A stretch of 64,000 nucleotides of DNA from Pararobbsia alpina (GTDB taxonomy: Bacteria > Pseudomonadota > Gammaproteobacteria > Burkholderiales > Burkholderiaceae). The stretch spans positions 186,001-250,000 of the forward strand of contig NZ_CADIKM010000002.1 of NCBI RefSeq assembly GCF_902859895.1, read 5' to 3'. The notes beneath the pieces are model-generated. The model was not told where the DNA came from, did not search any database, and saw only the letters and a list, made by a program, of their open reading frames with translations. Position numbers and translations under genes: made by a program. Every line of letters begins with the position of its first letter. Position 1 is the first letter of the stretch. This document shows, one piece after another, positions 50,338 to 59,764 of this stretch.

Positions 50338-51222
50338 CTATCGCTCCTTGCCGAATAGCCCCGCGGGACGCACCAGCAACACCAGCGCCATGATCACGAA
50401 CACCACCGTCGCCGACCCCTGCGGATAGAACACCCGCGTGAACCCCTCGATCACCCCGAGCCCGAGACCCGTCACGATCGCCCCGAAGATCGATCCCATC
50501 CCCCCGATCACCACCACCGCGAACACCGTGATGATCATGGGCTGACCCATCAAGGCCGACACCTGCATGACCGGCGCCGCGAGCACACCTGCGAACGCCG
50601 CCAGCGCGACCCCGAAGCCATAAGTCAACGTCACCATCAGCGGCACATTGATACCGAACGCCTCGACCAGCCGCGGATTCTCCGTACCCGCACGGAGATA
50701 GGCCCCGAGCCGCGTCCTTTCGATCAGATACCACGTCGCGAAACACACGCCCAGCGACGCGACCACCACCCACGCGCGATAGTTCGGCAGCATCATGAAG
50801 CCGAGATCCGTCGCGCCCGCCAGTAGCTCAGGCCCGCTGTAGGGCTGGCCCGACGAGCCGTAGATCGACTGAAATATCCCCTCGACCACCAGCGTGAGTC
50901 CGAACGTCAGTAGCAGCCCATAGAGATGATCGAGCCGGTAGATCCAGCGCAGCATCGTGCGCTCAAACACCATGCCGAGCAGCCCGACCACCACCGGCGC
51001 CACCACCAACATCACCCAGTAAGGCAGGCCGAAATAATTGAGCCCCATCCACGCACACATGGCGCCCAGCATGAACGTGGCGCCATGTGCGAAGTTGATG
51101 ACATTCAAAAGGCCGAAGATCACCGCAAGCCCAAGACTCAGGATCGCGTAGAACGAGCCATTGACCAGCCCGAGCAGCAGCTGGCTCAACAGCGCAGAGA
51201 GCGGAATGCCGAGGATTTCCAT
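50338..51222 (-). CDS. livH: branched-chain amino acid ABC transporter permease LivH
   Basis: A 294-residue inner-membrane permease. LVNGSFYAILSLGLAVIFGLLNVINFAHG at the N-terminus and AYLRAGTENPRLVEAFGIN as the coupling loop identify the LivH type. It follows livK by 11 bases. Confidence 0.96.
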   Translation of the reverse strand: MEILGIPLSALLSQLLLGLVNGSFYAILSLGLAVIFGLLNVINFAHGATFMLGAMCAWMGLNYFGLPYWVMLVVAPVVVGLLGMVFERTMLRWIYRLDHLYGLLLTFGLTLVVEGIFQSIYGSSGQPYSGPELLAGATDLGFMMLPNYRAWVVVASLGVCFATWYLIERTRLGAYLRAGTENPRLVEAFGINVPLMVTLTYGFGVALAAFAGVLAAPVMQVSALMGQPMIITVFAVVVIGGMGSIFGAIVTGLGLGVIEGFTRVFYPQGSATVVFVIMALVLLVRPAGLFGKER

Positions 51223-51233
51223 CGCTCAGTGCA

Positions 51234-52445
51234 TCATTTCCACAGCGCGCAACGCGTTTCCGCCTTGGTCCCGTAGGCCTGTTCGCCCGGAATCGTCTCG
51301 ACCACGTTGTAGTAGTCCCACGGCGCCTTCGACTCGCTCGGCTTCTTGACCTGCATCAGATACATGTCATGGACCATGACACCGTCCTGGCGCACATAAC
51401 CGCCGTGCGCATAGAAGTCGTCGATCTTCGTCTTCTTGAGCTGAGCCATCACCTTGTCGGCGTCCGTCGATCCCACCGCCTGCACCGCCTTCAGATACGT
51501 CGTCACCGCCGAGTAATCGGCGGCCTGGACACTCGTCGGCTCCTTGCGCGTCTTGTCGAAGAAGCGTTGCGAGAACTTGCGCGTCGCGTCGTCCTTGTTC
51601 CAGTACCAGCTGTCCGTCACATACATTCCCTGAGTCGCCTCGAGGCCGAGACTGTGCACATCCGAGATGAACATCAGCAGGCCCGCGAGCTGCATCGTCT
51701 TGTTGATGCCGAATTCCTTCGCCGCCTTGATCGCGTTGACCGTGTCCCCACCCGCGTTCGCAAGACCCAGGATTTGCGCCTTCGAAGATTGCGCCTGCAA
51801 CAGGAATGATGAGAAATCCGAAGCATTGAGCGGATGGAGCACATCGCCGACCACCGTGCCACCCGCCGACTTGACAACCGCCGCGGTATTCTTCTCGAGC
51901 GACTTACCGAATGCATAGTCCGCCGTCAGGAAGAACCACGACTTGCCGCCGCGCTTGACCACCGCCGAACCCGTGCCGCGCGCAAGCGCCATCGTGTCGT
52001 AGGCATAGTGAATCGTATAAGGCGTGCACTGCTCGTTGGTCATCGTATCGGCACCCGCCCCGATGTTGATGTAGACCCTCTTCTTCTCACCCGCGACCGT
52101 ATTCATCGAAAGACCCGCCGCCGAGTTCGTGCCGCCGATCAACAGCGTCACCCCGTCGCGGTCGAACCATTCTCGCGCCTTCGACGCCGCGATATCCGCC
52201 TTGTTCTGGTGATCGGCCGAAACGAACTCGATCGGCTTGCCCAGCACCTTACCGCCGAAGTCCGCGATCGCCATGCGGATCGCCTCCGCACCGCCGGCCC
52301 CGTCGATATCCGCATAGAGTCCTGACATGTCGGTGATCAATCCGACCTTGACGCTACCGTCGTCCGCATGCGCAGGCATCGCGGCGATCGTGCCGACCAT
52401 CCCCACGACTGCGCCGAGAGCTGTTGCAAGTGCATTGCGTTTCAT
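51234..52445 (-). CDS. livK: ABC transporter substrate-binding protein of the liv operon
   Basis: A 403-residue exported binding protein: signal peptide ending near MPAHA, then VKVGLITDMSGLYADIDG, LIGGTNSAAGLSMNTVAGEKKRVYI and FFLTADYAFGKSLE. It is the sub-type often annotated as a branched-chain amino acid or amide-binding protein, and its segment ATQGMYVTDSWYWNKDD is typical. GGAGGA lies about a dozen bases before the ATG at 52445. It sits between livF and livH, so it is the dedicated receptor of this transporter. Confidence 0.94.
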   Translation of the reverse strand: MKRNALATALGAVVGMVGTIAAMPAHADDGSVKVGLITDMSGLYADIDGAGGAEAIRMAIADFGGKVLGKPIEFVSADHQNKADIAASKAREWFDRDGVTLLIGGTNSAAGLSMNTVAGEKKRVYINIGAGADTMTNEQCTPYTIHYAYDTMALARGTGSAVVKRGGKSWFFLTADYAFGKSLEKNTAAVVKSAGGTVVGDVLHPLNASDFSSFLLQAQSSKAQILGLANAGGDTVNAIKAAKEFGINKTMQLAGLLMFISDVHSLGLEATQGMYVTDSWYWNKDDATRKFSQRFFDKTRKEPTSVQAADYSAVTTYLKAVQAVGSTDADKVMAQLKKTKIDDFYAHGGYVRQDGVMVHDMYLMQVKKPSESKAPWDYYNVVETIPGEQAYGTKAETRCALWK

Positions 52446-52560
52446 CACCGTGGTCTCCTCCAATCGGTCTATTGATCATTCTGGTGCTGGCCGAACAAGC
52501 CCGCTGCGATGCCCCATGCAGACAGACGTCGATGCATGGGCCGACATCGCCGCCGGCGTG

Positions 52561-53391
52561 TCAGACCCCCAACAATTCGTGCAGCACCGGCATTTTCGCG
52601 TCAAGATCGCGCGCCGGAAAATGTTCGACGATCCGGCCGTGCTCCATCACATAGAAGCGATCGGCAAGCGGCGCGGCGAACCGGAAATTCTGTTCGACCA
52701 TCACGACCGTAAAGCCCCGTGCCTTGAGCGTCACGATCATCCGGGCCAATGCCTGGACGATTACCGGCGCAAGGCCTTCGGAAATCTCGTCGAGCAGCAG
52801 CAGGTTCGCACCGGTCCGCAGAATCCGGGCGACCGCCAGCATCTGCTGTTCGCCCCCTGACAGCCGCGTACCCTGGCTCGTGCGGCGCTCTTGCAGGTTC
52901 GGAAACATCGAATAGATTTCGTCGAGCGACATCGCATTACGCGCCGCCTCGCCCTTGACGAGCACGGGGGGCAACAGCAGATTTTCCTCGCACGAAAGAC
53001 TCGAGAAAATACCGCGCTCCTCCGGACAATAGCCGACCCCAAGCGGGGCAATCCGATGCGTCGGTAAGCCAATCGTTTCCTGCCCGCTGATCCGGATCGA
53101 TCCCTTGCGCCTGCCCGTGAGCCCCAGAATTGCGCGCAGCGTCGTCGTGCGGCCCGCCCCATTACGGCCGAGCAGCGTGACGACTTCACCGCGCCTCACG
53201 CTCAGATCGACTCCATGCAGGATATGCGATTCACCGTACCAGGCTTCGAGGCCGCGAAGTTCGAGCGATGCATCGGGTACACCGGCGCCTGAGGATGCAT
53301 CCCGTCCACCCGCCCTGTCCCCCGCACGCCGCGATGGCGAAAGCGTGTCCCCTTGCCGCCCGGCATCGGCATGCGCCTCGACATGATTCAT
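52561..53391 (-). CDS. livF: branched-chain amino acid ABC transporter ATPase LivF, with Arg in Walker A
   Basis: A 276-residue ATP-binding subunit. LSGGEQQMLAVARIL signature, Walker B LLLLDEISEGLAP and MVEQN switch are normal. The Walker A reads GRNGAGRTT (75-83), with Arg81 where lysine is expected. About 42 Gly/Asp/Arg-rich residues precede the domain, longer than usual. The start overlaps the livG stop as ATGA, and the protein ends VLHELLGV as normal. I recall arginine at this site in some other LivF-like proteins, so this need not be inactivating. Confidence 0.94.
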   Translation of the reverse strand: MNHVEAHADAGRQGDTLSPSRRAGDRAGGRDASSGAGVPDASLELRGLEAWYGESHILHGVDLSVRRGEVVTLLGRNGAGRTTTLRAILGLTGRRKGSIRISGQETIGLPTHRIAPLGVGYCPEERGIFSSLSCEENLLLPPVLVKGEAARNAMSLDEIYSMFPNLQERRTSQGTRLSGGEQQMLAVARILRTGANLLLLDEISEGLAPVIVQALARMIVTLKARGFTVVMVEQNFRFAAPLADRFYVMEHGRIVEHFPARDLDAKMPVLHELLGV

Positions 53392-54167
53392 GCGTGCGCT
53401 CCCTGCAATGTCGCGTCGGTGCTGCCCATATAGGCCTCGATCACCTGCGGATTCTTCGATACCTCGGCATAGCTGCCTTCGGCGAGAATCTCGCCGCGCT
53501 GCAGGACCGTGATCGTGTCGGAGATTCCCGCGATCACATTCATATTGTGCTCGACCATGAGTACCGTGCGGCCGACTGCCACCTTGCGGATCAGCGTCGT
53601 GACGCGATCGACATCCTCGTGACCCATGCCCTGCGTCGGTTCGTCGAGCAGCATCAGTTCGGGTTCCATCGCGAGCGTCGTCGCGATCTCGAGCGCGCGC
53701 TTGCGGCCATATGGCAACTCGACTGCGCGCAGTTGCGCATAGTCCGTGAGTCCGACTTCATCGAGCAATTCAAGCGCACGCGCATCGAGCACCGCGAGCG
53801 AACGTTCGCTGCGCCAGAACTGAAACGCCGTGCCGAGCTGACGCTGCAGCCCGATGCGCACATTCTGCAGGACCGTCATATGGGGAAACACCGCGGAAAT
53901 CTGGAACGAGCGTATGACCCCCCGCCGCGCGATCTGCGACGATCGCTCACGCGTGATGTCAACGTCGTTGAAGACGATCTGGCCGCGTGTGGGTACGAGA
54001 AACTTGGTAAGCAGATTGAAGCAAGTCGTCTTGCCCGCGCCGTTCGGCCCGATCAACGCGTGAATGCTGCCGCGGCGCACGCGCAGATCGACATCGCGAA
54101 CCGCCGTGAAACCGCGAAATTCCTTGGTCAGACCCCGCGTCTCCAGGATCGTGTCGTTGTGCACCAT
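53388..54167 (-). CDS. livG: branched-chain amino acid ABC transporter ATPase LivG
   Basis: A 259-residue ATP-binding subunit with an intact Walker A GPNGAGKTT (40-48), LivG-type signature LPYGRKRALEIA, and Walker B LMLLDEPTQGMGHED. VMVEHNMNVI completes the site. I use the ATG at 54167, after GCAGGAC; the longest frame adds 19 residues. It is first in the operon livG-livF-livK-livH-livM. Confidence 0.95.
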   Translation of the reverse strand: MVHNDTILETRGLTKEFRGFTAVRDVDLRVRRGSIHALIGPNGAGKTTCFNLLTKFLVPTRGQIVFNDVDITRERSSQIARRGVIRSFQISAVFPHMTVLQNVRIGLQRQLGTAFQFWRSERSLAVLDARALELLDEVGLTDYAQLRAVELPYGRKRALEIATTLAMEPELMLLDEPTQGMGHEDVDRVTTLIRKVAVGRTVLMVEHNMNVIAGISDTITVLQRGEILAEGSYAEVSKNPQVIEAYMGSTDATLQGAHA

Positions 54168-54259
54168 GTGTCCTGCCGGATTGACGGATGGGTGGGCCAA
54201 CCAGAGTGGCCGATTGTCGCGCACGAGACCGCGTGAGCCTCATCGGTATTTGCACTTAG

Positions 54260-56134
54260 TTAATTCGACGTAAGCGTCGAAGCAAGCGTCGACCCTGACG
54301 CCTCTGCAAGCGGCTCGACAGCTTCGGCCCGGGCGGGTGCGATGTCGCCCTCGAGGATCATCCGGGCCGCACGCTCGGCGATCATCAAGGTCGGTGAATT
54401 GGTGTTGCCCGACGTGATCGTCGGCATCACCGATGCATCGACGACGCGCAGCCCGTCGACGCCGAGCACGCGCAAGCGGCTGTCGACGACCGTGCCCGGA
54501 TCGTCCGGGCGCCCCATGCGGCACGTGCCAACCGGATGAAAAATCGTCGTACCGATGGCCCCGGCCGCTTCGGCGAGTTCGGCATCGGTCTGATACTGCG
54601 GACCCGGCTTGTATTCCTCGGGCCGATACGGTGCGAGCGCTTCGCTTGCCGCGATACGCCGGGTCAGCTGGATCGCCTTCGCGGCGACCTGCCGGTCGTA
54701 CTCCGTACTCAGGTAGTTCGGTGCGATCGCGGGCGCGATCAAAGGGTCGGCCGAAACGATGTGCACACTGCCCCGCGATGTCGGCCGCACATGGCAGACC
54801 GAGGCCGTGAAAGCATCGAAAGCATGCAGGGGCTCGCCGAAGCGATCGAGCGACAAGGGCTGTACGTGGTATTCAAGATCCGCCCGTCCCGACGAATCGA
54901 GGCCCGAACGCGCAAACGCACCGAGCTGCGACGGCGCCATCGACATCGGTCCGGAACGCAACAGCGCGTAGCGCATGCCGATCGCCAGCTTGCCCCACCA
55001 GCGGGCGCTCATCGTATTGAGCGTCGCGACATGGCTGACCTTGAAACTCATGCGTAGTTGAAGATGATCCTGGAGATTCTCCCCGACTCCAGACAAGGGC
55101 TGCATGACGGGAATACCCAGGCGGCCAAGCCGGTCGGCATCACCAATGCCCGATACTTCGAGCAATTGCGGCGAATTGATCGCACCGGCCGCCATCAGAA
55201 CCTCACGGCGCGCACGGGCAAAACGCAGCTCGCCGCCTCCTAAGAATTCGACCCCGCAGCAACGCGTGGGCGCGCTGCCAGGCTTCGCCGTGCGCGCCGC
55301 ATGACCCGTACCGGCTTTGGTGCGGGGAGCCCCTCCTGCTGTCGCCGCGCCGGACGAAGCGCTGGAACCGCCAGCGGTACTTCCTTTGATGCCGCCGCCT
55401 GCGCCGTGCTCATCGCATTCATCGACCTCAGCCGGCGCGAGCATGAGCCGGGTCGCATGCGCACCGGTGATGATCGTCAGGTTCGGTCGTTTGGACGCCG
55501 GACGCAGAAAGCCTTTGGCTGCACTCCAGCGCAGGCCGCCCTTCTGGTTCACGTCGAAATACGAGACCCCGAAATTGTCGCCGCGGTTGAAATCGTCGAT
55601 CGCCGGAATGCCGGCCTGAGCGGCCGCACTCGAAAACGCGTCGAGAATCTTCCAGCGTAGCCGCTGCTTGCGCACGGCCCATTCCCCGCCCAACCCGTGC
55701 CACGCATTCGCACCGCCATGATGGTCCTCGCTGCGCTTGAACACCGGCAGCACCGCGTCCCACGACCAGGCGGCATCACCCGTCAGCCGTGCCCAAGCGT
55801 CATAGTCCTCGCGCTGACCGCGCATATAGATCATGCCGTTGATCGACGACGAACCGCCGAGTACGCGGCCGCGCGGGTAACCGAGCGAGCGCCCGTTGAG
55901 CCCCGGCTCGGCCAGGGTCTTGTACCGCCAGTCGGTGCGGGGATTGTCGATGCAATAAAGATAACCGACGGGGATGTGGATCCAGTGATAGTCGTCCTTG
56001 CCGCCCGCCTCGAGCAGCAGCACGCTGACCGAGGGGTCGGCGCTCAACCGGTTCGCCAGCACGCAGCCCGCCGTGCCCGCGCCAACGATTACATAGTCGA
56101 AGTCGCCTTCATGGTGTGCCACCGTCGTCTCCAT
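54260..56134 (-). CDS. GMC-family FAD oxidoreductase (choline dehydrogenase-like)
   Basis: A 624-residue flavoprotein alcohol dehydrogenase/oxidase. VIVGAGTAGCVLANRL binds ADP of FAD, GRVLGGSSSINGMIYMRG is GMC signature 1, GAINSPQLLEVSGIG signature 2, and HPVGTCRMG and SGNTNSPTLMIAERAA give the catalytic His/Asn pair. An Ala/Gly/Ser/Thr-rich insertion of about 50 residues (from roughly 240) interrupts the FAD domain before GVEFL; normal relatives are about 550-570 residues. Substrate is unknown. It lies upstream of livG on the same strand with 92 bases between. Confidence 0.92.
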   Translation of the reverse strand: METTVAHHEGDFDYVIVGAGTAGCVLANRLSADPSVSVLLLEAGGKDDYHWIHIPVGYLYCIDNPRTDWRYKTLAEPGLNGRSLGYPRGRVLGGSSSINGMIYMRGQREDYDAWARLTGDAAWSWDAVLPVFKRSEDHHGGANAWHGLGGEWAVRKQRLRWKILDAFSSAAAQAGIPAIDDFNRGDNFGVSYFDVNQKGGLRWSAAKGFLRPASKRPNLTIITGAHATRLMLAPAEVDECDEHGAGGGIKGSTAGGSSASSGAATAGGAPRTKAGTGHAARTAKPGSAPTRCCGVEFLGGGELRFARARREVLMAAGAINSPQLLEVSGIGDADRLGRLGIPVMQPLSGVGENLQDHLQLRMSFKVSHVATLNTMSARWWGKLAIGMRYALLRSGPMSMAPSQLGAFARSGLDSSGRADLEYHVQPLSLDRFGEPLHAFDAFTASVCHVRPTSRGSVHIVSADPLIAPAIAPNYLSTEYDRQVAAKAIQLTRRIAASEALAPYRPEEYKPGPQYQTDAELAEAAGAIGTTIFHPVGTCRMGRPDDPGTVVDSRLRVLGVDGLRVVDASVMPTITSGNTNSPTLMIAERAARMILEGDIAPARAEAVEPLAEASGSTLASTLTSN

Positions 56135-56213
56135 TTTATCCGTTTGTCGTTACGACGATCTTAGTCGCTGGCGAGTCCGTTGGGGCATTTTCCAATGTGG
56201 CGGCCCGCTGTAC

Positions 56214-57230
56214 TCACCGCAGGCCGGTCGCCATGAGCGCGTCCTCCAGTTCTCTCGCACGCGCCGAGGCGAGCTCGATCCTCGTGCGGTGCTGCTCGCG
56301 TAAGGTCTCGAGGCTGGCGGGGAAAAGGGAGGACTCGAACGAGTTCAACAGTGCTTCCACTTCTTCCTGCGGTGTGCCCCGGAGCTCCTCACACGACGGG
56401 GACATCAGCGCGGTGAGCACTGCCTCCAGATCCCGGCCACGCCGCCCCCCTTTGAGCGCCAGTTCGGCGGGCAAGGGCAGCAAATCAAACACCACGAGCA
56501 TACGTAGCAGGCGTGCATGATCCAGGGAAGGCTCGCCCAGGGCGAGCGCCGAATAAAAATTACTGCGGCCCATCGCTCCGTAGCCCTTGTGAACGAGCAG
56601 GTCCCTGCGCACGTGCAACCTGACAGCGCGATCGCTGTCGTCCCGCTCGTTCTTGCAAATCGCGTGATCGACCATCTTCGCGAACGTAAAGGCGTGTCGT
56701 TCTGAAATCGTGGCAAGCGAAAGGACGTGGTGCGCATAAGCGGGGATCACCATCGGTACGTTGGTCCGTGCCCTCCCGGCCCGCCCCACCAGAAGATCCA
56801 GCACTTCTTGCGCCTGGAGGCAGTCATGCGAGAGCGCCATTCCCAGCGCGACAAGATAGGCTGTCTGGATGTCCTCGGCAAATCTACTGTACTCGACAGC
56901 CACCGGGCTGCTGGCGACCATCACGGCTTGCAGCAGGTGAGCTGAGCCGAGGAGGCGGCCGATTTCATACACGGGCCGCTCGCAGGCCGGGGTGCCGATC
57001 GCGCGAATCGCAGCACCCAGACACTCGGCAACGTCGATGCGATGGAATACGGGATCCGCTTCGGCACGATGTTCGATGATCTCGGTCCAGCGTGCAAGCG
57101 CGTCGGCGGCACCGCGTGCGGCACCCGCATCGGCTTGAGTCGGCGGCGCAGGATTCGAAGCGTCGGCGACGGGGCGCGTGGGCAGCGGACGATACTCGCG
57201 TGAAAAAAACGACTGAATTCTTGCAAGCAT
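56214..57230 (-). CDS. uncharacterised 338-residue protein
   Basis: I recognise no family. Residues 15-45 are Pro/Ala-rich and probably disordered; the rest looks mostly helical, with AYAHHVLSLATISERHAFTFAKMVDHAICKNERDD as its most distinctive part and a charged C-terminal helix (LETLREQHRTRIELASARARELEDAL) that may form a coiled coil. No signal peptide or membrane span is seen. The ATG at 57230 follows GGGAGG. It is divergent from the CYTH gene and downstream of nothing, so it has its own promoter. The His-rich segment suggests a metal or HD-like site, but this is speculative. Confidence 0.7.
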   Translation of the reverse strand: MLARIQSFFSREYRPLPTRPVADASNPAPPTQADAGAARGAADALARWTEIIEHRAEADPVFHRIDVAECLGAAIRAIGTPACERPVYEIGRLLGSAHLLQAVMVASSPVAVEYSRFAEDIQTAYLVALGMALSHDCLQAQEVLDLLVGRAGRARTNVPMVIPAYAHHVLSLATISERHAFTFAKMVDHAICKNERDDSDRAVRLHVRRDLLVHKGYGAMGRSNFYSALALGEPSLDHARLLRMLVVFDLLPLPAELALKGGRRGRDLEAVLTALMSPSCEELRGTPQEEVEALLNSFESSLFPASLETLREQHRTRIELASARARELEDALMATGLR

Positions 57231-57409
57231 CGCAGGCACCTCCCTATTTGATGGACACTGCGACTATCGCCGATGTGCACCGCCCGGGCCATCAGCTTAT
57301 ACGTACGTACTGCTAATACGATCGATTTGAGCAAACCTGCATCGCGACGAACTTGCATTCGCGTCACAATCGATTCGGTACACTGTGTGCTCGCTGACTG
57401 GAGAACTTC

Positions 57410-57991
57410 ATGGCACGTAATATCGAAATCAAAGCACATGCTCGGGACTACGACGGATTGCGCGACCGCGCCGCCGCGCTGGCCGAACACGACCCGATGC
57501 ATTTCCGTCAGGAGGACACGTTCTTTCAGGTGGCATCCGGACGCCTCAAGCTGCGCCGCTTTGATGACGGCCAGCGCGCCGAGCTGATTTTCTATCAACG
57601 CGACGACCGCGACGGTCCGAAGGTTTCGTTCTACCAAAAAAGCCCGGTCAGCGATCCCGATGCGATGCAGGCCCTGCTCGCCGCGGCGCTCAAGGTGCGC
57701 AGCATCGTCTCGAAGGAACGCACCGTCTACCTGGTGGGCCGAACGCGAATTCATCTCGACCGGGTCGATTCGCTCGGCGCTTTCCTGGAACTCGAAGTCG
57801 TGCTCGAACAGAACGAAGACGAAGAATCGGGTCACCGCGAAGCGCGCGCGATGTTCGAGCAGCTCGGCGTGTCGGAGCGCGATCTGGTGTCGCTTTCCTA
57901 TGTCGACCTGCTCGACCCGCACTACGACCGCGGCTCGGCCGTGGAGGAAACGGACGAAATCGAAGCCGCGGCTTGGCCGCCGGCCCGTTGA
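57410..57991 (+). CDS. CYTH-domain protein (class IV adenylate cyclase / thiamine-triphosphatase-like)
   Basis: A 193-residue triphosphate-tunnel protein. NIEIKA (3-9) is the N-terminal E-x-K signature; RLKLRRF, AELIFYQRD, KERTVYLVGRTRIHLDRVDSLGAFLELEVVL are the barrel strands with alternating basic and acidic residues. Members make cAMP or split triphosphates or polyphosphate. No CHAD domain is attached. The class IV cyclase subgroup is about this size. A GGAGA site precedes the ATG. Followed convergently by the Lrp-type regulator. Confidence 0.88.
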   Translation: MARNIEIKAHARDYDGLRDRAAALAEHDPMHFRQEDTFFQVASGRLKLRRFDDGQRAELIFYQRDDRDGPKVSFYQKSPVSDPDAMQALLAAALKVRSIVSKERTVYLVGRTRIHLDRVDSLGAFLELEVVLEQNEDEESGHREARAMFEQLGVSERDLVSLSYVDLLDPHYDRGSAVEETDEIEAAAWPPAR

Positions 57992-58064
57992 CAGTTTTGA
58001 GCGGGTGGACAGGGCCGCAGGCTCGAGCCTGTCCGGTCGATTCCCTGCGGGCGGCCAGTCTCGT

Positions 58065-58577
58065 CTAGGTCCGGCGCTCGGGTCCGCCGTTGCCGCGCGC
58101 GCCGGCCGACAGATGTCCCAGCGGCAACGGACCGGAACGTTTGAACGTCGTCAACACGATATTCGAGCGGACACTGTCCACGCCCGGCACACGCATCAGC
58201 TTTTTCATCACAAAAGCCGACAACGCGTTGAGGTCGGGTGCGACGATCCGCAGCAGGTAGTCGGCATCGCCGACTACCGCATGGCACTCCAGCACCTCGG
58301 GCAGCACTTCGATCTGCTGTTGGAACTGCTCGATCACGGAGTCGCCGTGGTGCTTGAGCTTCAAGCTCGTGAACGCCGTCACCCCGAGTCCAAGCGTTTC
58401 GGGACGGAGTACGACGCGGTAGCCATCGATCACCCCGATCGCCTCGAGCCTTTGCAGCCGGCGACCGATCTGCGATGCCGAGAGAGGCACCTGTTCACCG
58501 AGTTGCTGATGAGTGGCCCGTCCGTAGCGCTGGAGCACCTCGAGCAGCGCGAGGTCGAAGTGGTCGAGATCAATCAT
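58065..58577 (-). CDS. Lrp/AsnC-family transcriptional regulator
   Basis: A 170-residue regulator: N-terminal helix-turn-helix (DLALLEVLQRYGRATHQQLGEQVPLSASQIGRRLQRLEAIGVIDGY) and a C-terminal RAM effector domain (VLECHAVVGDADYLLRIV, GVDSVRSNIVLTTFKRS). The best ribosome binding site (GGAGC) serves the ATG at 58577. It is divergent from phhA with a dyad in the shared promoter region, so it probably controls phenylalanine catabolism and responds to an aromatic amino acid (inference). A similar pairing is common in Burkholderia. Confidence 0.93.
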   Translation of the reverse strand: MIDLDHFDLALLEVLQRYGRATHQQLGEQVPLSASQIGRRLQRLEAIGVIDGYRVVLRPETLGLGVTAFTSLKLKHHGDSVIEQFQQQIEVLPEVLECHAVVGDADYLLRIVAPDLNALSAFVMKKLMRVPGVDSVRSNIVLTTFKRSGPLPLGHLSAGARGNGGPERRT

Positions 58578-58635
58578 GTGCATGCTCCGCATTTAACGAC
58601 ATTCCGATGCGGCAGTATCGCATAGTCTGACAAAA

Positions 58636-58667
58636 ATCCACGTACTTTGCGCCAAAACCGCGTGGAT
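58636..58667. promoter_or_regulatory. dyad ATCCACG-N18-CGTGGAT between the Lrp-type gene and phhA
   Basis: Perfect 7-bp arms, centres 25 bases apart, in the 214-base divergent promoter region. Separated half-sites are plausible for an Lrp/AsnC octamer. TACACT at 58675-58680 could be the phhA -10 box, which would place the dyad over the -35 region. Confidence 0.45.
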
Positions 58668-58791
58668 GACGCTCTACACTGACAGACGTGACCGCAGCTC
58701 GCAACACGCTTGCGGCAACTCCGCGAGCACGTTGGAGAAATCCGATGGGAAACACGCGGAAACCCGAAGGGGCCCGTTTTGGGGAATCGCC

Positions 58792-59682
58792 ATGTCTGCC
58801 CTCGTTACCGAAAAGCTTCACGAACAATTCGACGCCGGACTCGTCACGCGCGCCGACTTCACGATCGATCAGCCCTATGAGCGCTACTCGATTGCCGACC
58901 ATACCGTCTGGCAGGAGCTCTACGCGCGTCAGACGACACTGCTGCGCGGACGCGTCTGCGAACCGTTCCTGCGAGGCATCGATCGCCTGGGCCTCGCGCC
59001 GGATCGGATTCCGAATTTCGATGCGCTCAGCGGCAAGCTGATGCCGGCGACGGGCTGGCAAATCGTGGCCGTGCCCGGTCTCGTGCCCGACGAGGTCTTC
59101 TTCGATCACCTTGCCAACCGCCGTTTCCCCGTGACATGGTGGATGCGCGGGCGCGACAAGCTCGATTACCTGCAAGAACCCGACTGTTTTCACGACTTGT
59201 ACGGCCATGTGCCGCTGTTGTCCGATCCGGTCTTCGCCGACTATATGCAGCTCTATGGTCAGCAAGGCCTGGCTGCGGTGAAGCTTGGCGTGTTGCCGAT
59301 GCTCGCCCGGCTCTACTGGTACACGGTCGAGTTCGGCTTGATTCGCGACGCATCGGCCGCGGCTGGCCTCAAGATCTATGGTGCGGGGATCGCATCGAGC
59401 CGGACCGAATCAATCTACAGCCTCGAATCCGACGCGCCGAACCGCCTGGCGTTCGACCTCTCACGAGTCGTCAACACCCGGTACCGAATCGACACCGTCC
59501 AGAAGACGTATTTCGTTATCGATAGCTTCGAACAGCTTTTCGAGGCAGTTCAGCAGGACTTGGGCGCCGTCTTCCAACAGGCCGCAACGCGTGAGCCCTA
59601 CCGGGCAGGCGACGTACTGGTGAGCGATTGCGTGATCCAGCGCGGCACCGGGGAAGGCTGGCTCGACGACGGTGACGTTTGA
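58792..59682 (+). CDS. phhA: phenylalanine 4-monooxygenase (phenylalanine hydroxylase)
   Basis: Converts phenylalanine to tyrosine with oxygen and tetrahydropterin. The 296-residue bacterial form has only the catalytic domain. Iron ligands His134 and His139 in FHDLYGHVPLL and Glu180 in YTVEFGL match the 5- and 41-residue spacings of the family. GGGGA precedes the ATG at 58792; upstream in-frame codons run into the promoter. The pterin dehydratase gene follows 82 bases later. Confidence 0.97.
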   Translation: MSALVTEKLHEQFDAGLVTRADFTIDQPYERYSIADHTVWQELYARQTTLLRGRVCEPFLRGIDRLGLAPDRIPNFDALSGKLMPATGWQIVAVPGLVPDEVFFDHLANRRFPVTWWMRGRDKLDYLQEPDCFHDLYGHVPLLSDPVFADYMQLYGQQGLAAVKLGVLPMLARLYWYTVEFGLIRDASAAAGLKIYGAGIASSRTESIYSLESDAPNRLAFDLSRVVNTRYRIDTVQKTYFVIDSFEQLFEAVQQDLGAVFQQAATREPYRAGDVLVSDCVIQRGTGEGWLDDGDV

Positions 59683-59764
59683 TGGGGGCTCGTGAAACAA
59701 TGAGGCATATGCTGTCGTTGGCGAGATGCCTGACAGGACGTGCGAGCCAAAGGAGGTTCACCCG

